Assembly: GCA_905221605.1 (NCBI GenBank)
Contig: CAJNDS010000924.1
Coordinates: 64,001 to 128,000 of the forward strand
DNA length: 64,000 nt
Direction: 5' to 3'
Source of the DNA: Symbiodinium natans
Taxonomy: Eukaryota > Sar > Dinophyceae > Suessiales > Symbiodiniaceae
In this document: positions 57,113-63,977 of the stretch, in pieces
Numbering within the stretch: the first letter of the stretch is position 1
Layout of the letters: every line of letters begins with the position of its first letter
Made by a program: the position numbers and the translations under genes
The notes under the pieces: model-generated
Seen by the model: the letters and a program-made list of their open reading frames with translations, nothing else
Told to the model about the DNA's origin: nothing
The model's database searches: none

Positions 57113-58114
57113 TATGGCAAAATCCTCCCTCAGACTCCCTTATATCCTCCTTTTATAAGTTAAGGGGGTATGGGTTTGGGGTATGGTGTTCTTAGAGAGA
57201 TGCCCTAGAGACGAGGCTGTCCGCAGCAGAACACTTTTGGTTTAATCGTTTCTTGTTATTCTATCCCGGCCAACTGGCAGCTATGCGCTCGGCAACTTAG
57301 GAAAGCCAGAAGCTAGATGCACCATACAAGCCGATCGTCAAAAGCCGCTCGCCCGCAATTTTGCGTGCGACTGCCGTGAGTTTTTTTTCCGGAGGTGAGC
57401 ATGATTTCCGGTGGAGTTAGAGGGCAGAGGTACGAAGGGATACACATCATTGCTGCAGCACGGTGGTATCGAAGATGAGCTTTACCCAATCGGGATGGGC
57501 TAAGCCCTAAACCCTAAACCCTAAACCCTAAACCCTAAACCCTAAACCCTACAGCGACCTGAGATTGCCACCCCGAGCGGACCCCCAAACCTCTAGCCTC
57601 AACCAAAGCCATAGACAGAGCAGCCCACAGAGGGCTTTGGGGTTTGGGGTTTAGGGTTTAGGGTTTAGGGTTAGGGGTTAGGGGTTAGGAGTTAGGGTCT
57701 AGGGTTTCGGGTTTAGGGTTTAGTAACCAGGTGCCTGTCGTAATCCTTTTGGAGGGCACGTCATGTCCCCTTTCGTTTCCGAACTCAGCTACCGACATGC
57801 TCAGGCAAGAAGGATCTGGCCAATTTCGTGGCGCGGAAGGCGGCGTCCGGAAGGTTTTAGGTTTGGTTGAGAGTTCGTTTTACTGGGTTTTGGAGCACGA
57901 CACTTTCTCCTGGTTTTGGTTCTGGGTTCCTTTAAAAGCTGCTTATACCTAAAAAGTATATACTTTCCTTCCAGGGTCTACCCCTAAACCCTAAACCCTA
58001 AACCCGCTCTGAAGGTAGCAGACCCTGGCACAGGATGACATGCCACACCAGATTGAGTACGAAGATGATGAGAGCGGATGGGACCAGGACTTCGTGCCTT
58101 TGCAGGCAGTTTAG
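33960..58114 (+). CDS. cGMP/cyclic-nucleotide-dependent protein kinase (PKG-type), 41 exons
   Basis: A serine/threonine kinase of the AGC group controlled by cyclic nucleotides. Three CNB domains precede the kinase domain, as in alveolate PKGs. All 41 exons join in frame to give 2100 nt (699 codons plus TAG). The 5' end is missing: the first recognised exon starts inside a CNB domain. Exons are 13-105 nt (mean about 51) and the 40 introns range from 67 nt to about 1.6 kb. By my placement, donors are GC in 22 introns, GA in 13 and GT in 5; acceptors are all AG, followed by G in all but one. Kinase landmarks are the Gly loop GCGGFASV, YAMK lysine, YRD, DMG in place of DFG, and APE. The stop lies in the first unit of a TTTAGGG array. 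Exon ends were placed by eye. The identity is secure; whether it binds cGMP or cAMP is not. Confidence 0.9.
35918..36026. mobile_element. Family D element in kinase intron 5
   Basis: GGTAGCCCAGTGGTACCC at the left and ATATGGTTACTGGGCTAC at the right. The ends GTAGCCCAGT/ACTGGGCTAC are inverted. It lies between CCCTAAA blocks in the same intron. Confidence 0.9.
36396..37797 (+). CDS. Kinase gene exons 6-8: linker into second CNB domain
   Basis: 36396-36434 (AVGAGKTAPTERK), 37502-37560 (EKTDDERELMRRALLSNES) and 37761-37797 (NSMVVLDEQRVK). The K-T-x-x-E-R-x-L-x-x-x-A-L pattern is what I recall ahead of a CNB domain in dinoflagellate PKGs. Donors are GA, GT and GA. Confidence 0.85.
36558..36713. 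mobile_element. Family F element interrupted by a CCCTAAA array
   Basis: The outer parts match 12088-12187: GGCAGGCCCTTGGGACATTT...GGGTTTAAGAGG and ATTCAGGAATATG...AGGGCCATCCTAG. At about 36618-36663 six to seven CCCTAAA units replace or interrupt the expected ATCAT segment. Confidence 0.85.
36890..37345. other. AT-rich island in kinase intron 6
   Basis: About 450 bp of AT-rich sequence with AATATAGTAAT motifs, similar in texture and words to 18180-18940. A smaller AT-rich patch lies at 38130-38230. Confidence 0.8.
38060..42418 (+). CDS. Kinase gene exons 9-16: second CNB domain
   Basis: Exons 38060-38116, 38559-38597, 39339-39371, 39752-39805, 40405-40430, 40932-40971, 42088-42121 and 42364-42418. 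In order: DIVNVAWKEEVQEDQVVIK, EGDLEADFFYIAT, EGSFEVTVEDE, KGKLSSKVGSISKADV, GGSFGELAL, LYLTPRAATVTAK, VSGTLWVIDSSG and VSFKTILMKVSDDKISE. GELALLYLTPRAA spans the phosphate-binding cassette and is split after two bases of a codon by intron 13. Exon ends of 12 and 13 are the least certain. Confidence 0.88.
38437..38541. repeat. CCCTAAA array near the acceptor of kinase intron 9
   Basis: About fifteen units with CCCGAAA variants, ending about 18 bp before the acceptor at 38558. Confidence 0.95.
38616..39316. mobile_element. Nested elements filling kinase intron 10
   Basis: A family A left end (ACTACTATTTGCTTACGAACC, from 38616, 18 bp after the donor) and right end (GGTTCTTAAGCAAAGAGTAG, to 39316, 22 bp before the acceptor) enclose most of the intron. 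Within them lie a CA/A-rich run, an element with AAATAAGGGACC...AAATAGTAG (about 38745-38865, similar to 41250-41350) and a complete family C element (38970-39069). Confidence 0.8.
40130..40370. repeat. Degenerate CCCTAAA/CCCCTGAA array before exon 13
   Basis: Long irregular array of CCCTAAA-like units with extra C residues and CCCTGAA variants, ending about 35 bp before the exon at 40405. Confidence 0.9.
40457..40553. repeat. Perfect (TTTAGGG)n array after exon 13
   Basis: Fourteen near-perfect units beginning about 25 bp after the donor at 40431. Confidence 0.97.
43006..49323 (+). CDS. Kinase gene exons 17-25: third CNB domain and linker
   Basis: Exons 43006-43059, 44067-44110, 44937-44969, 45634-45662, 46079-46126, 47721-47761, 48287-48329, 49111-49155 and 49265-49323. 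In order: YMMYLDRVSILEVLLSE, KALAQALVEMHFAK, GEIILQQGEPG, STFYILYDGE, VQVTKDAQKQTKLKAS, AAHFFGERALMSNE, PRAATITVVSNEAK, VLDRVAFNLLLGPLE and DIIKAQEEGHKRSSMLGKG. FFGERALMSNEPRAAT is the phosphate-binding cassette, split by intron 22. Several introns carry TTTAGGG after the donor and CCCTAAA before the acceptor. Confidence 0.88.
43088..43206. repeat. (TTTAGGG)n array after exon 17
   Basis: About sixteen units with a few TTCAGGG variants, starting about 30 bp after the GA donor at 43060. Confidence 0.95.
43383..43527. mobile_element. Family A TIR element in kinase intron 17
   Basis: ACTACTAGTTGCTTAAGAACCC and GGTGTTCTTGAGCAGACAGTAG are inverted. The body has T18 and G16 runs. Confidence 0.8.
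45341..45446. mobile_element. Family D element in kinase intron 19
   Basis: GGTAGCCCAGTGGTACCC and ATATGGTTACTGGGCTAC bracket a 106-bp copy. A minus-strand frame overlapping it is an artefact. Confidence 0.88.
46272..46588. repeat. Dispersed ~320-bp repeat, copy 2, in kinase intron 21
   Basis: Matches 12573-12897 along its whole length with few substitutions and small indels (GTTGCAGC for GTTGCAAC, AACAGTTCTC for AACAGTTTCTC). Confidence 0.9.
47270..47367. mobile_element. Family C element in kinase intron 21
   Basis: CTTGGGATGTTAGTCCTCAATCGGGATT and AAGGACTGCTAGTATAAGAG with GGAGAACATCCCAA. The left arm lacks the CCCCCTTATACTAACA segment present in other copies. Confidence 0.8.
49710..51075 (+). 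CDS. Kinase gene exons 26-30: kinase N-lobe
   Basis: Exon 26 is only 13 nt (49710-49722, IQRK). Then 50420-50484 (DLVRVGLLGCGGFASVELWE), 50641-50699 (DTKETYAMKCISKGYIVKL), 50767-50840 (MQQSILNEKSILMMTNSFF) and 50981-51075 (ECFNGSQTLYFLLEAALGG onward). The Gly-rich loop is GCGGFASV, the ATP-anchoring lysine is in YAMK, and the helix-C glutamate is in NEKS. Introns 27-31 are short (67-156 nt), except that intron 26 is 697 nt with a CCCTAAA array. Confidence 0.9.
51210..55077 (+). CDS. Kinase gene exons 31-36: catalytic core
   Basis: 51210-51241 (SEKHAKFYVA), 51383-51437 (GTVCALAHMHDRRIIYRD), 51746-51794 (KPENLLLNEAGQLKLT), 52882-52953 (DMGLAKFVVGKTFTTCGTPD onward), 53614-53642 (ELISSTGHT) and 54973-55077 (IAVDWWTLGILLFEFMAGHP onward). 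The catalytic Asp is in YRD and the Mg-binding Asp in DMG. Activation-loop Thr residues are in TFTTCGTPDYFAPE, with the APE split by intron 34. Intron 35 contains the 1-kb trinucleotide domain. The exon 35/36 junction would add one residue relative to the family as I recall it. Confidence 0.9.
51540..51665. repeat. ACT/ACC trinucleotide run in kinase intron 32
   Basis: About forty imperfect CTA/CCA triplets, which account for a Ser/Gly-rich minus-strand frame. Confidence 0.9.
53650..54665. repeat. 1-kb trinucleotide microsatellite domain in kinase intron 35
   Basis: Contiguous blocks of GTA/AGC/GTC/GTG triplets. A long (AGT)n run at about 54370-54450 is followed by (ACT)n from about 54481 to 54603, its reverse complement. 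Frames of about 200 codons on both strands here are homopolymeric artefacts (Ser, Val, Leu or Thr). Confidence 0.97.
55398..55515. mobile_element. Family B TIR element in kinase intron 36
   Basis: TACTTGGAGGTTCATGGGT and ACACATGAACCTTCAAGTA are inverted. A CCCTAAA array ends 5 bp before its left edge. Confidence 0.85.
55664..55762. mobile_element. Family C TIR element in kinase intron 36
   Basis: GTTGGGATGTTCCCCCTTATCC...AGTCCTCAGTCGGGATT pairs with ATGAAGGACTGTGAGGGCGG and AACATCTCAAC. Confidence 0.85.
56059..58114 (+). CDS. Kinase gene exons 37-41: C-lobe end and C-terminal tail
   Basis: 56059-56123 (KGISKVKMPPKCQGAIGDLI), 56818-56921 (LLKKEPSERLPMRPGAIQNV, then WYAGFNWEGM), 57310-57343 (KLDAPYKPIVK), 57805-57839 (KKDLANFVARK) and 58034-58114 (DDMPHQIEYEDDESGWDQDF, then VPLQAV and stop). 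This is the AGC-kinase C-terminal extension with its PYKP and acidic GWDxDF ending. An alternative is a GT donor after the final DF with a further tiny exon not found. Donors are GC, GA, GC and GC. Confidence 0.88.
56338..56440. mobile_element. Family D element, 3' end degraded
   Basis: GGTAGCCCAGTGGTGCCC...GGGTTTCCTTGTAAAGTAGC matches the left half of family D. The right end is not recognisable and is followed by a TTTAGGG array (56447-56514). Confidence 0.7.
57076..57112. repeat. T16-G22 homopolymer junction
   Basis: A run of T followed directly by a run of G in kinase intron 38. Similar A/C or T/G junctions mark other element interiors here. Confidence 0.95.
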
Positions 58115-58506
58115 GGTTTAGGGTTTAGGGTTTAGGGTTATGGGGTTATAGGGTTATAGGGTTTAGGGTTTAGGGTTTAGGGTATAGTGTCCATGACACC
58201 GCCAAGAAGCTACGAGACCTGTTGTTGGTCGCTGAGTTGTCATGCGAGGGCTTGCCAAGTGAAGAACTTGCCACTAAGGCTACCTGATCTGCCAAGGGCG
58301 TTGAGGGACTCCTGAGCAGCTCGAGACCAAAAAGCGACATCTTTTGCCACAGTCATTGCGGTCGATCCCGCATGAGCTTCTGTAGGCATGTTATGGAGAG
58401 ATCACGAAGGACTTGTGAAGTGTGCCCCAAATCCTTACCTAAGCCTATCCCACATAGCATCACTACAATGTGATAGAATGAGCTGCCACCGCACTCCAGG
58501 GCGAAC

Positions 58507-59181
58507 ATGCCAAACCGAAGCCCAACACGCCTTGTCCTGCGCAGCTTCAAAAGCTCAAAAGAACGCCGATTGCTGGACATGGAGACCCAAGTTTCTCAAC
58601 TGGTTGAAGAAGCGGTGAAGAAGAGCCATGAGCAGTTCATGAACCGCCTCGACGCGTAGACATGTTTAGCTCGGAGGTGCGTCAGCGCACGTTTTGTTTT
58701 GTTGGTTGTGTTGGCCGTAGCCGATGCGTATTGTAAACCCTAAACCCCCCTAAACCCCTAAACCCTAAACGCTAAACCCTGTTATGAGCTCAGGACGAGT
58801 GGCTGGCGACGCTCGAGAACCGGCTTTGTGTCGATGAGTTCGAGTCGATGCATGCTGAGCATCAGCATCACCACCATCATCATCCACATGATCATCATCA
58901 CCATCACCATCACCGTCATCACGGCGACGGGCATGGACGTCATGCACCTGGGCGCCAGCAGTTTTTTTCTTACAAAGAGGAACCTCTGGGAACTTTACCC
59001 AGGAAACCCCCCAGCAAAGCAAAGCCCTGCACCCAGGCCGATGGCGAGGCATCTCAGTCTCTAGCCTTGCACGAGTCGGAGGCCGAGAAGTTGGAGGTCG
59101 AGGGCGATCCCTGCGAGAAGTCCCGAGAGGCGAGTAGCAACGACGACAGCCTGACCGAGGACGTTTCGGAGCAGGACAGAG
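58507..59181 (+). CDS. Voltage-gated cation channel, N-terminal exons 1-2
   Basis: Exon 1 (58507-58650) starts at an ATG and reads MPNRSPTRLVLRSFKSSKER, then METQVSQLVEEAVKKSHEQF, a likely coiled coil. It ends at a GA donor (58651). Exon 2 (58794-59181) continues in phase as DEWLATLENRLCVDEFES, then has about 25 His in a short stretch (58855-58945), followed by an acidic/Ser-rich part. The link to the channel exons downstream is by frame, strand and spacing; the exon at about 60373 between them is uncertain. The start is chosen because no in-frame coding continues upstream and the kinase ends 390 bp before. Confidence 0.7.
58861..58940. repeat. CAT/CAC triplet run encoding polyhistidine
   Basis: In-frame trinucleotide repeat in exon 2 of the channel gene. 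Open frames on the other strand are shadows. Confidence 0.9.
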
Positions 59182-60372
59182 GTGTGTTTCGAGTTTAGGG
59201 TCTCTGGGATCCCCCGCCGTACGCTTTTATCACCTTTTCATTGTGGCCAAATTCCCCGAATATAGGATTCGTGATTCAGGAGGCTGGCAATATAATTCCT
59301 TAAAGGGTATATATAGGCCCCATGGGGAATGTCAAGTTGCCCCGTTCTTTGCCTTCATATGTGGGGATATCCATCCAGGGGCGACTTGTCTTGTCGAAGC
59401 AGGGGCCGTCTTGAATCCAGCCGTGAATCTTCAGGCAGCAAACATGGCAAATGTCAGGTTTCCGAAGCAATTTGCATCATGAACCTTGAATAATCCCAAA
59501 GCTGCTGCAACAACACATAATAAACCCAGATTGCAATGACTCAGGCTTCCCACTCCAGAAAAGATCTCCACAAAGGCTATAATTCCCGCAAACGGGGGGA
59601 CCCAATATCCTGAAAAACCATCCATACGATTTGGGGCGAGCCTTCATGACCATATCACCAATCGCTCGGCGCATACCATGGTGGCAAAAACAAGAGCACA
59701 CCCAAGCCCGGTGATCTGTAGAACTGTAGAAAAACCGAACATGGACACTTGCACCCTGGGTAAGAACATGTCACAGGACCCCCCCCCCCCCCTGTTTTTT
59801 TTGGGGGGGGGAGGGGGGGGCGGCCGCGGACTACCTATCACAAAATGTGTTTGCGGCTTTGCGTAGCAATGAAATTAATTCAATAAGGCTTTACATGGAG
59901 CTGGCCGGGCTTAGTTTACTGGATTCTCCGGGCTCTGGCTCTTTTTGCTTCCTGGAGCCCAAGGCCCTCAGGGCTTCAAGCCTTGCTTCTAAGCCCTAAA
60001 CTCGAATGCACAAACCCTTGTTAAAAACACAACCGTGCTGAAAAATGACTTGTGCTAATAGCGGGTCACCCCAACAAACTGATGTTCGAAACTTGTGACT
60101 ATAGACCCTGCATGTACTAGAAGCCGTGCAACATTCGTGAAGCAGCTTGTATTCGGACACCTCTGATTTAAGCACCGGAGGCCCCTGTTTAGAGACCTGC
60201 TTTTTTTCATAATGTTCCCTAAACCCCCAAACCATAAACCCTAAACCCCTGACCCCTAAACCCTCGAACCTTGAACCCTAGACCCCGTCGGCTACGCATC
60301 CAAGTCGTGCCGAAGGGTGAGGCATGTAGCCAAGACACACTCTCTCTCCCACGAACAGAGTAGTTGAATCAG
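59182..60372. other. Channel-gene intron; no exon recognised
   Basis: Contains a short-element-like segment around 59590-59700, a C12/T8/G8 homopolymer cluster near 59780-59815 and CCCTAAA remnants at 60225-60285. Small frames (59243-59482, 59996-60235) show no motif. Confidence 0.45.
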
Positions 60373-61217
60373 GAAACATGAGGACCTGGACAGCGCAGTA
60401 CTGTAGGGTTTAGGGTTTAAGGCTTAGGGTTTAGGGTTTAGGGTGTAGGGTTTCGGGTTTAGGGTTAGTATGCTTGTCTGTTTTTGCAAGGATATGCATA
60501 CATATATACCACACCGTAATTTAAACCATATAGACATGTACGTGGATATGTATGTTAGATCCTGACAAAGCCACCCCCCCCTCCCCCCCGGCCAAGTCCA
60601 GACAAAGCCACCCCCCCCGCCCCCCCGAAACCGGGATCTCTCATATGTATACATGCAGAGAATCCCCCCTCTTCACTATGAACGTGTGGGGGCGCAAGCT
60701 AAGTATTTCTGACATTTCCAGTAGCAGTTTTTTTTTTTTTTTATAACTTCTGGGAGAGGGATGCGGGTCGGGCGTGTCAAGGAGGGGGGATTAGGCTACT
60801 AGACCAGCGCCTTGCCTCACTTCCTTGACTGTTCTTCTTACCGGAAGTGGGCTTTTGCATCCATGACCCCCGGAAGCATAAAGAGCGTGCCTTCACAAAG
60901 GGATCCCCTACCGCGTATAATTACTGTGCTCGGTTGCCATGATGTTTTGACGGCATCGCTCCATGCACGCGCGTAAATGTTGGTGGTTGCTAAACCCTGG
61001 ACCCCAAGTCCCTACACCCTAAACCCCAAACCTGAATTAAACCCTAAACGCTAAACCCCAAACCCTCAACCCTCAACCCTCAACCCTTGACCCTGAACCC
61101 TAAACCCTAAACCCTAAACCCAAAACCCAAAACCCTAAACCCTAGCAGCTCTGGAGGCCAAGCCCAACCGCGAGCGCTCCGAGTCGAGCTACGACCTCGC
61201 CAAGAAGGAGGGCTCAA
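60373..61217 (+). CDS. Channel gene, cytoplasmic linker exons (one tentative)
   Basis: 60373-60397 reads KHEDLDSA before a GT donor, but its phase to both neighbours is unresolved. 61149-61217 reads LEAKPNRERSESSYDLAKKE and ends at a GA donor that joins in phase to the exon at 61829. Both are preceded by CCCTAAA-type sequence and followed by TTTAGGG arrays. Confidence 0.55.
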
Positions 61218-61503
61218 GACTCGAAGTATACAAGACACTTGCCTGGGTTTTGGGGTGCTATACTTTTTTGTTGGTTTGTGGTTTAGGGTTTAGGGTTTAG
61301 GGTTTAGGGCTTAGGGTTTAGGGTTTAGGGTTTAGGGCTTAGGGCTTAGGGTTTAGGGTTTAGGGTTTAGGTATTCTAGCTGACAGGACCCTTGCCTTGG
61401 TTTGGGAGACTCTACTTTAATGCTTTTTGTTGGTTCTGGGTTCCTATTCTAGCTGCTACAAATTACGTACTGTTTCCAGGGTGTACTCCAAAGTAGGGCT
61501 GCA

Positions 61504-61598
61504 GGCACCCTAAACCCTAAACCCTAAACCCTAAACCCTAAACCCTACACCCTACACCCTACACCCTACAACCTACACCCTACACCCTACACCCAACA
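61504..61598. repeat. CCCTAAA array switching to CCCTACA
   Basis: Six CCCTAAA units are followed by eight or nine CCCTACA/CCCAACA units, another homogenised block. Confidence 0.95.
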
Positions 61599-61828
61599 CC
61601 CTACATACGTTTTTGGTGGGTTCAGGGTCTAGGGTTTAGGGGTTGGTTTCCCTGCAGGCAATCTTAAGCATAGGTTTTTCGTGGGTTTAGGGCTTAGGGC
61701 TTAGGGTTTAGGGGTTGGTTCCAGTTGATAACTCTGGGAACTGGGTCCTCAATAGCAAGCCAGGAAGCTGTATACGGAGAGCATGTCGCCAGATGCGCAC
61801 AGCGCTTGGGTACAACGGCTTTGTCCAG

Positions 61829-63080
61829 GCTTCGACCGTTTCCAACACAAGGTTGTACGTATGCTGAAGTCGCCACGCTTCGAGATGTTTTTCGCGATGG
61901 CACCTTGGCACACCATCGACCCTTCTAGCCACAACCCCTCGAACGATTAGCGGGTTTAGGGGGCCTAAGGAAGGAAGGGACTTTGGTCCTGGAAGTACGA
62001 TATGCTACGCCCCCCAACGACAAAAACCCGGTATTGTAATTCACCCCCGAGCCATCAAGCCCCGACATCTTCAATCCTTTAAGATCCGCTGTAATCCGCA
62101 ACATCATAGGTTCATAAAGTATACGCTGACCTGACCTTTTGGGCTAGATGATCTATGGCTTTAGGCTGTAGGGTTTTCTAGGAGGGCCCTGGGGCTCTAA
62201 AAGTTTGACGTCACCAGGTACTTGTTTCCAATGCGCTGTACATCGGAGCACAGCTTCTTGGTAGCCCCATGGTACCCTTTCCCTTTTTTTTGCTTCTGGG
62301 CTCCTTTGTTGAATAACCAACCCCCAAAAGGGTGGCCCTTATTATGATATGGTTGCTGGGCTACCAAGGATTCAGTGGATGTCTGCGCATCCAGCGAACC
62401 TGATCGATCCGGGCTTCACCGTCGTCCATACTTTGTACGCCGCCGCTTGTTCTGCATGTCCCTAAGGGTCCATGTACCTGAGCAGGGAATACTGAGGCCT
62501 TAAAGTACTTATAGCTTATAGTACTTCCTTTGTAGGGACTCATGGGGCCAAAGTCTGTAATCATGCAGTGCATGGACCCTTAGGGTTTATTTGCCCACAT
62601 AGATTTACGTCGCCAGTAGTTCAGTCTTAAAAACATGTTGGGCTGCCATGTTGGCAGAAATACTAAAGGGTTTCCCTACAGTGTTTCGGAGGTTGCCCTA
62701 AGTAGTTCTCTCATAGATGCCTTGTTTCAAAAGTAGGGCCTTACAAGAAGCTTCACAGCGATTCCACATTCTCACTGAGTGTGTTAAGTTAGGTTATCCC
62801 CGAAACGCGAGACCCTTGAAGAAACAAAATGGTGCTTGCCCTAAACCCTAAACCCTAAACCCTAAACCCTAAAACCCTAAACCCTAAACCCTAGATATTT
62901 TGAGGAAACTGGCCTTGCCCATGACCTGTGAGTTACTCTCGCTTAGGGTCCTCCACCTTTGAGGGGAAGGGGGTAGAAGAACCTTTAGGGTTCGGGGTTT
63001 AGGGTTTAGGGTTTATAAGAGGAGCTGGAAAGGGCAGTTCTTCCAGGGAACGCTATCTTGGAACCTCCCTCTGCCCCACC

Positions 63081-63130
<50 letters not shown>

Positions 63131-63260
63131 ACCCCTCCCCCCAGGTCATCTTCACCTTTGAAGTCGTCCTGAATTTGTTGGGCTTCGGCTTCAAAAAATT
63201 CCTTTGCTCCAGCGGCTGGGCATGGGGATGGTTGGATGTCCTGGTCGTCGTCTCCGCATG
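61829..63260 (+). CDS. Channel gene: voltage-sensor segments S1 to S3
   Basis: Four exons join in phase. 61829-61899 (FDRFQHKVVRMLKSPRFEMF) and 62218-62252 (VLVSNALYIGA) form S1. 62369-62444 (IQWMSAHPANLIDPGFTVVH onward) and 63145-63260 (VIFTFEVVLNLLGFGFKKF, then GWLDVLVVVSA) give S2 and S3. The FxxE in S2 (FTFE) and Asp in S3 (WLD) are the charge-transfer residues typical of voltage sensors. Donors are GC, GC, GC and GA. The order and spacing fit four-domain or single-domain cation channels (Cav/Nav-like); S4 and the pore lie beyond or are not recognised. Confidence 0.82.
62260..62368. mobile_element. Family D element filling a channel intron
   Basis: GGTAGCCCCATGGTACCC at the left and ATATGGTTGCTGGGCTACC at the right. 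It occupies nearly the whole 116-nt intron 62253-62368; its final AAG supplies the splice acceptor. Confidence 0.88.
63080..63131. repeat. Long poly-C run
   Basis: About 50 consecutive C, ending a few bases before the acceptor of the S2/S3 exon, where it would act as a C-only polypyrimidine tract. Confidence 0.97.
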
Positions 63261-63527
63261 GATTGCGCCTTTTTCCCAACAAGCGAGAGCTTCTAGAAGA
63301 CGGCCCCGAAACTCTAAAACCCCTAAACCACTCCCCCAAACCCTGAACCCTAAAACCCTCTAAACCGAGTGAACCCTAAACCTTAAACCCTAAACCCTCT
63401 AAACCAAGTGAACCCTAAACCTTATAAACCCTAACTCCTAGACCCTGAGGGTAGGGTTGTTTGGGGCTTCAGAGAGCCAGAACTAGGGCGGGTGCATCTC
63501 GAGCCCCATGAGGCTGCTGTAAGCCCT

Positions 63528-63746
63528 ACCTGGAGGTTTATAGGTGGGTTTAGGGTTTAGGGTTTAGGGTTTAGGGGTGTAGGGGTTTAGGGTTTAGGGT
63601 TTAGGGTTTAGGGTTTAGGGTTTAGGGTTTAGGGGTTTAATAAGTTAAGTAGGGTTGCACGTGGGGTAACTGAGATTATATCTGGTTGTAACCTCGTTTA
63701 CGGTCCTTATAACCCCACCTTAACTAACCATGAACCTCCACGTAGA
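63528..63746. mobile_element. Family B element interrupted by a TTTAGGG array
   Basis: CTGGAGGTTTATAGGTGGG at the left and TAACCATGAACCTCCACGTAG at the right are the family ends. About thirteen TTTAGGG units (63546-63637) sit just inside the left arm. Confidence 0.85.
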
Positions 63747-63865
63747 TGCTCAGAATGATCGGTCCCTTTCTGGTAAAGTAGAAGAGATGCACTATCATTG
63801 AGACCCAAATTAAAACGGACCCAGGATTCAGGCCAACCCCCACACGCCGTCTCTCCCATATGCAG

Positions 63866-63977
63866 CACAACTGAGGAGCTTTACCTGGACCTGCAAGCGA
63901 TGATGAGTTCGCCTTCCTCGAACACCAGTGACGCTGGGCTCTTTCTTCAGACGGAGTTCTGTTCTGATAGTGGGAAG
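63866..63977 (+). CDS. Channel gene, exon after S3 (window edge)
   Basis: TTEELYLDLQAMMSSPSSNT follows AG at 63864-63865; the two-base carry-over from 63260 restores the frame (giving Cys). The donor is GT at 63978, directly in a TTTAGGG array. A hydrophilic insertion between S3 and S4 is the simplest reading. The gene continues beyond the window. Confidence 0.55.
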
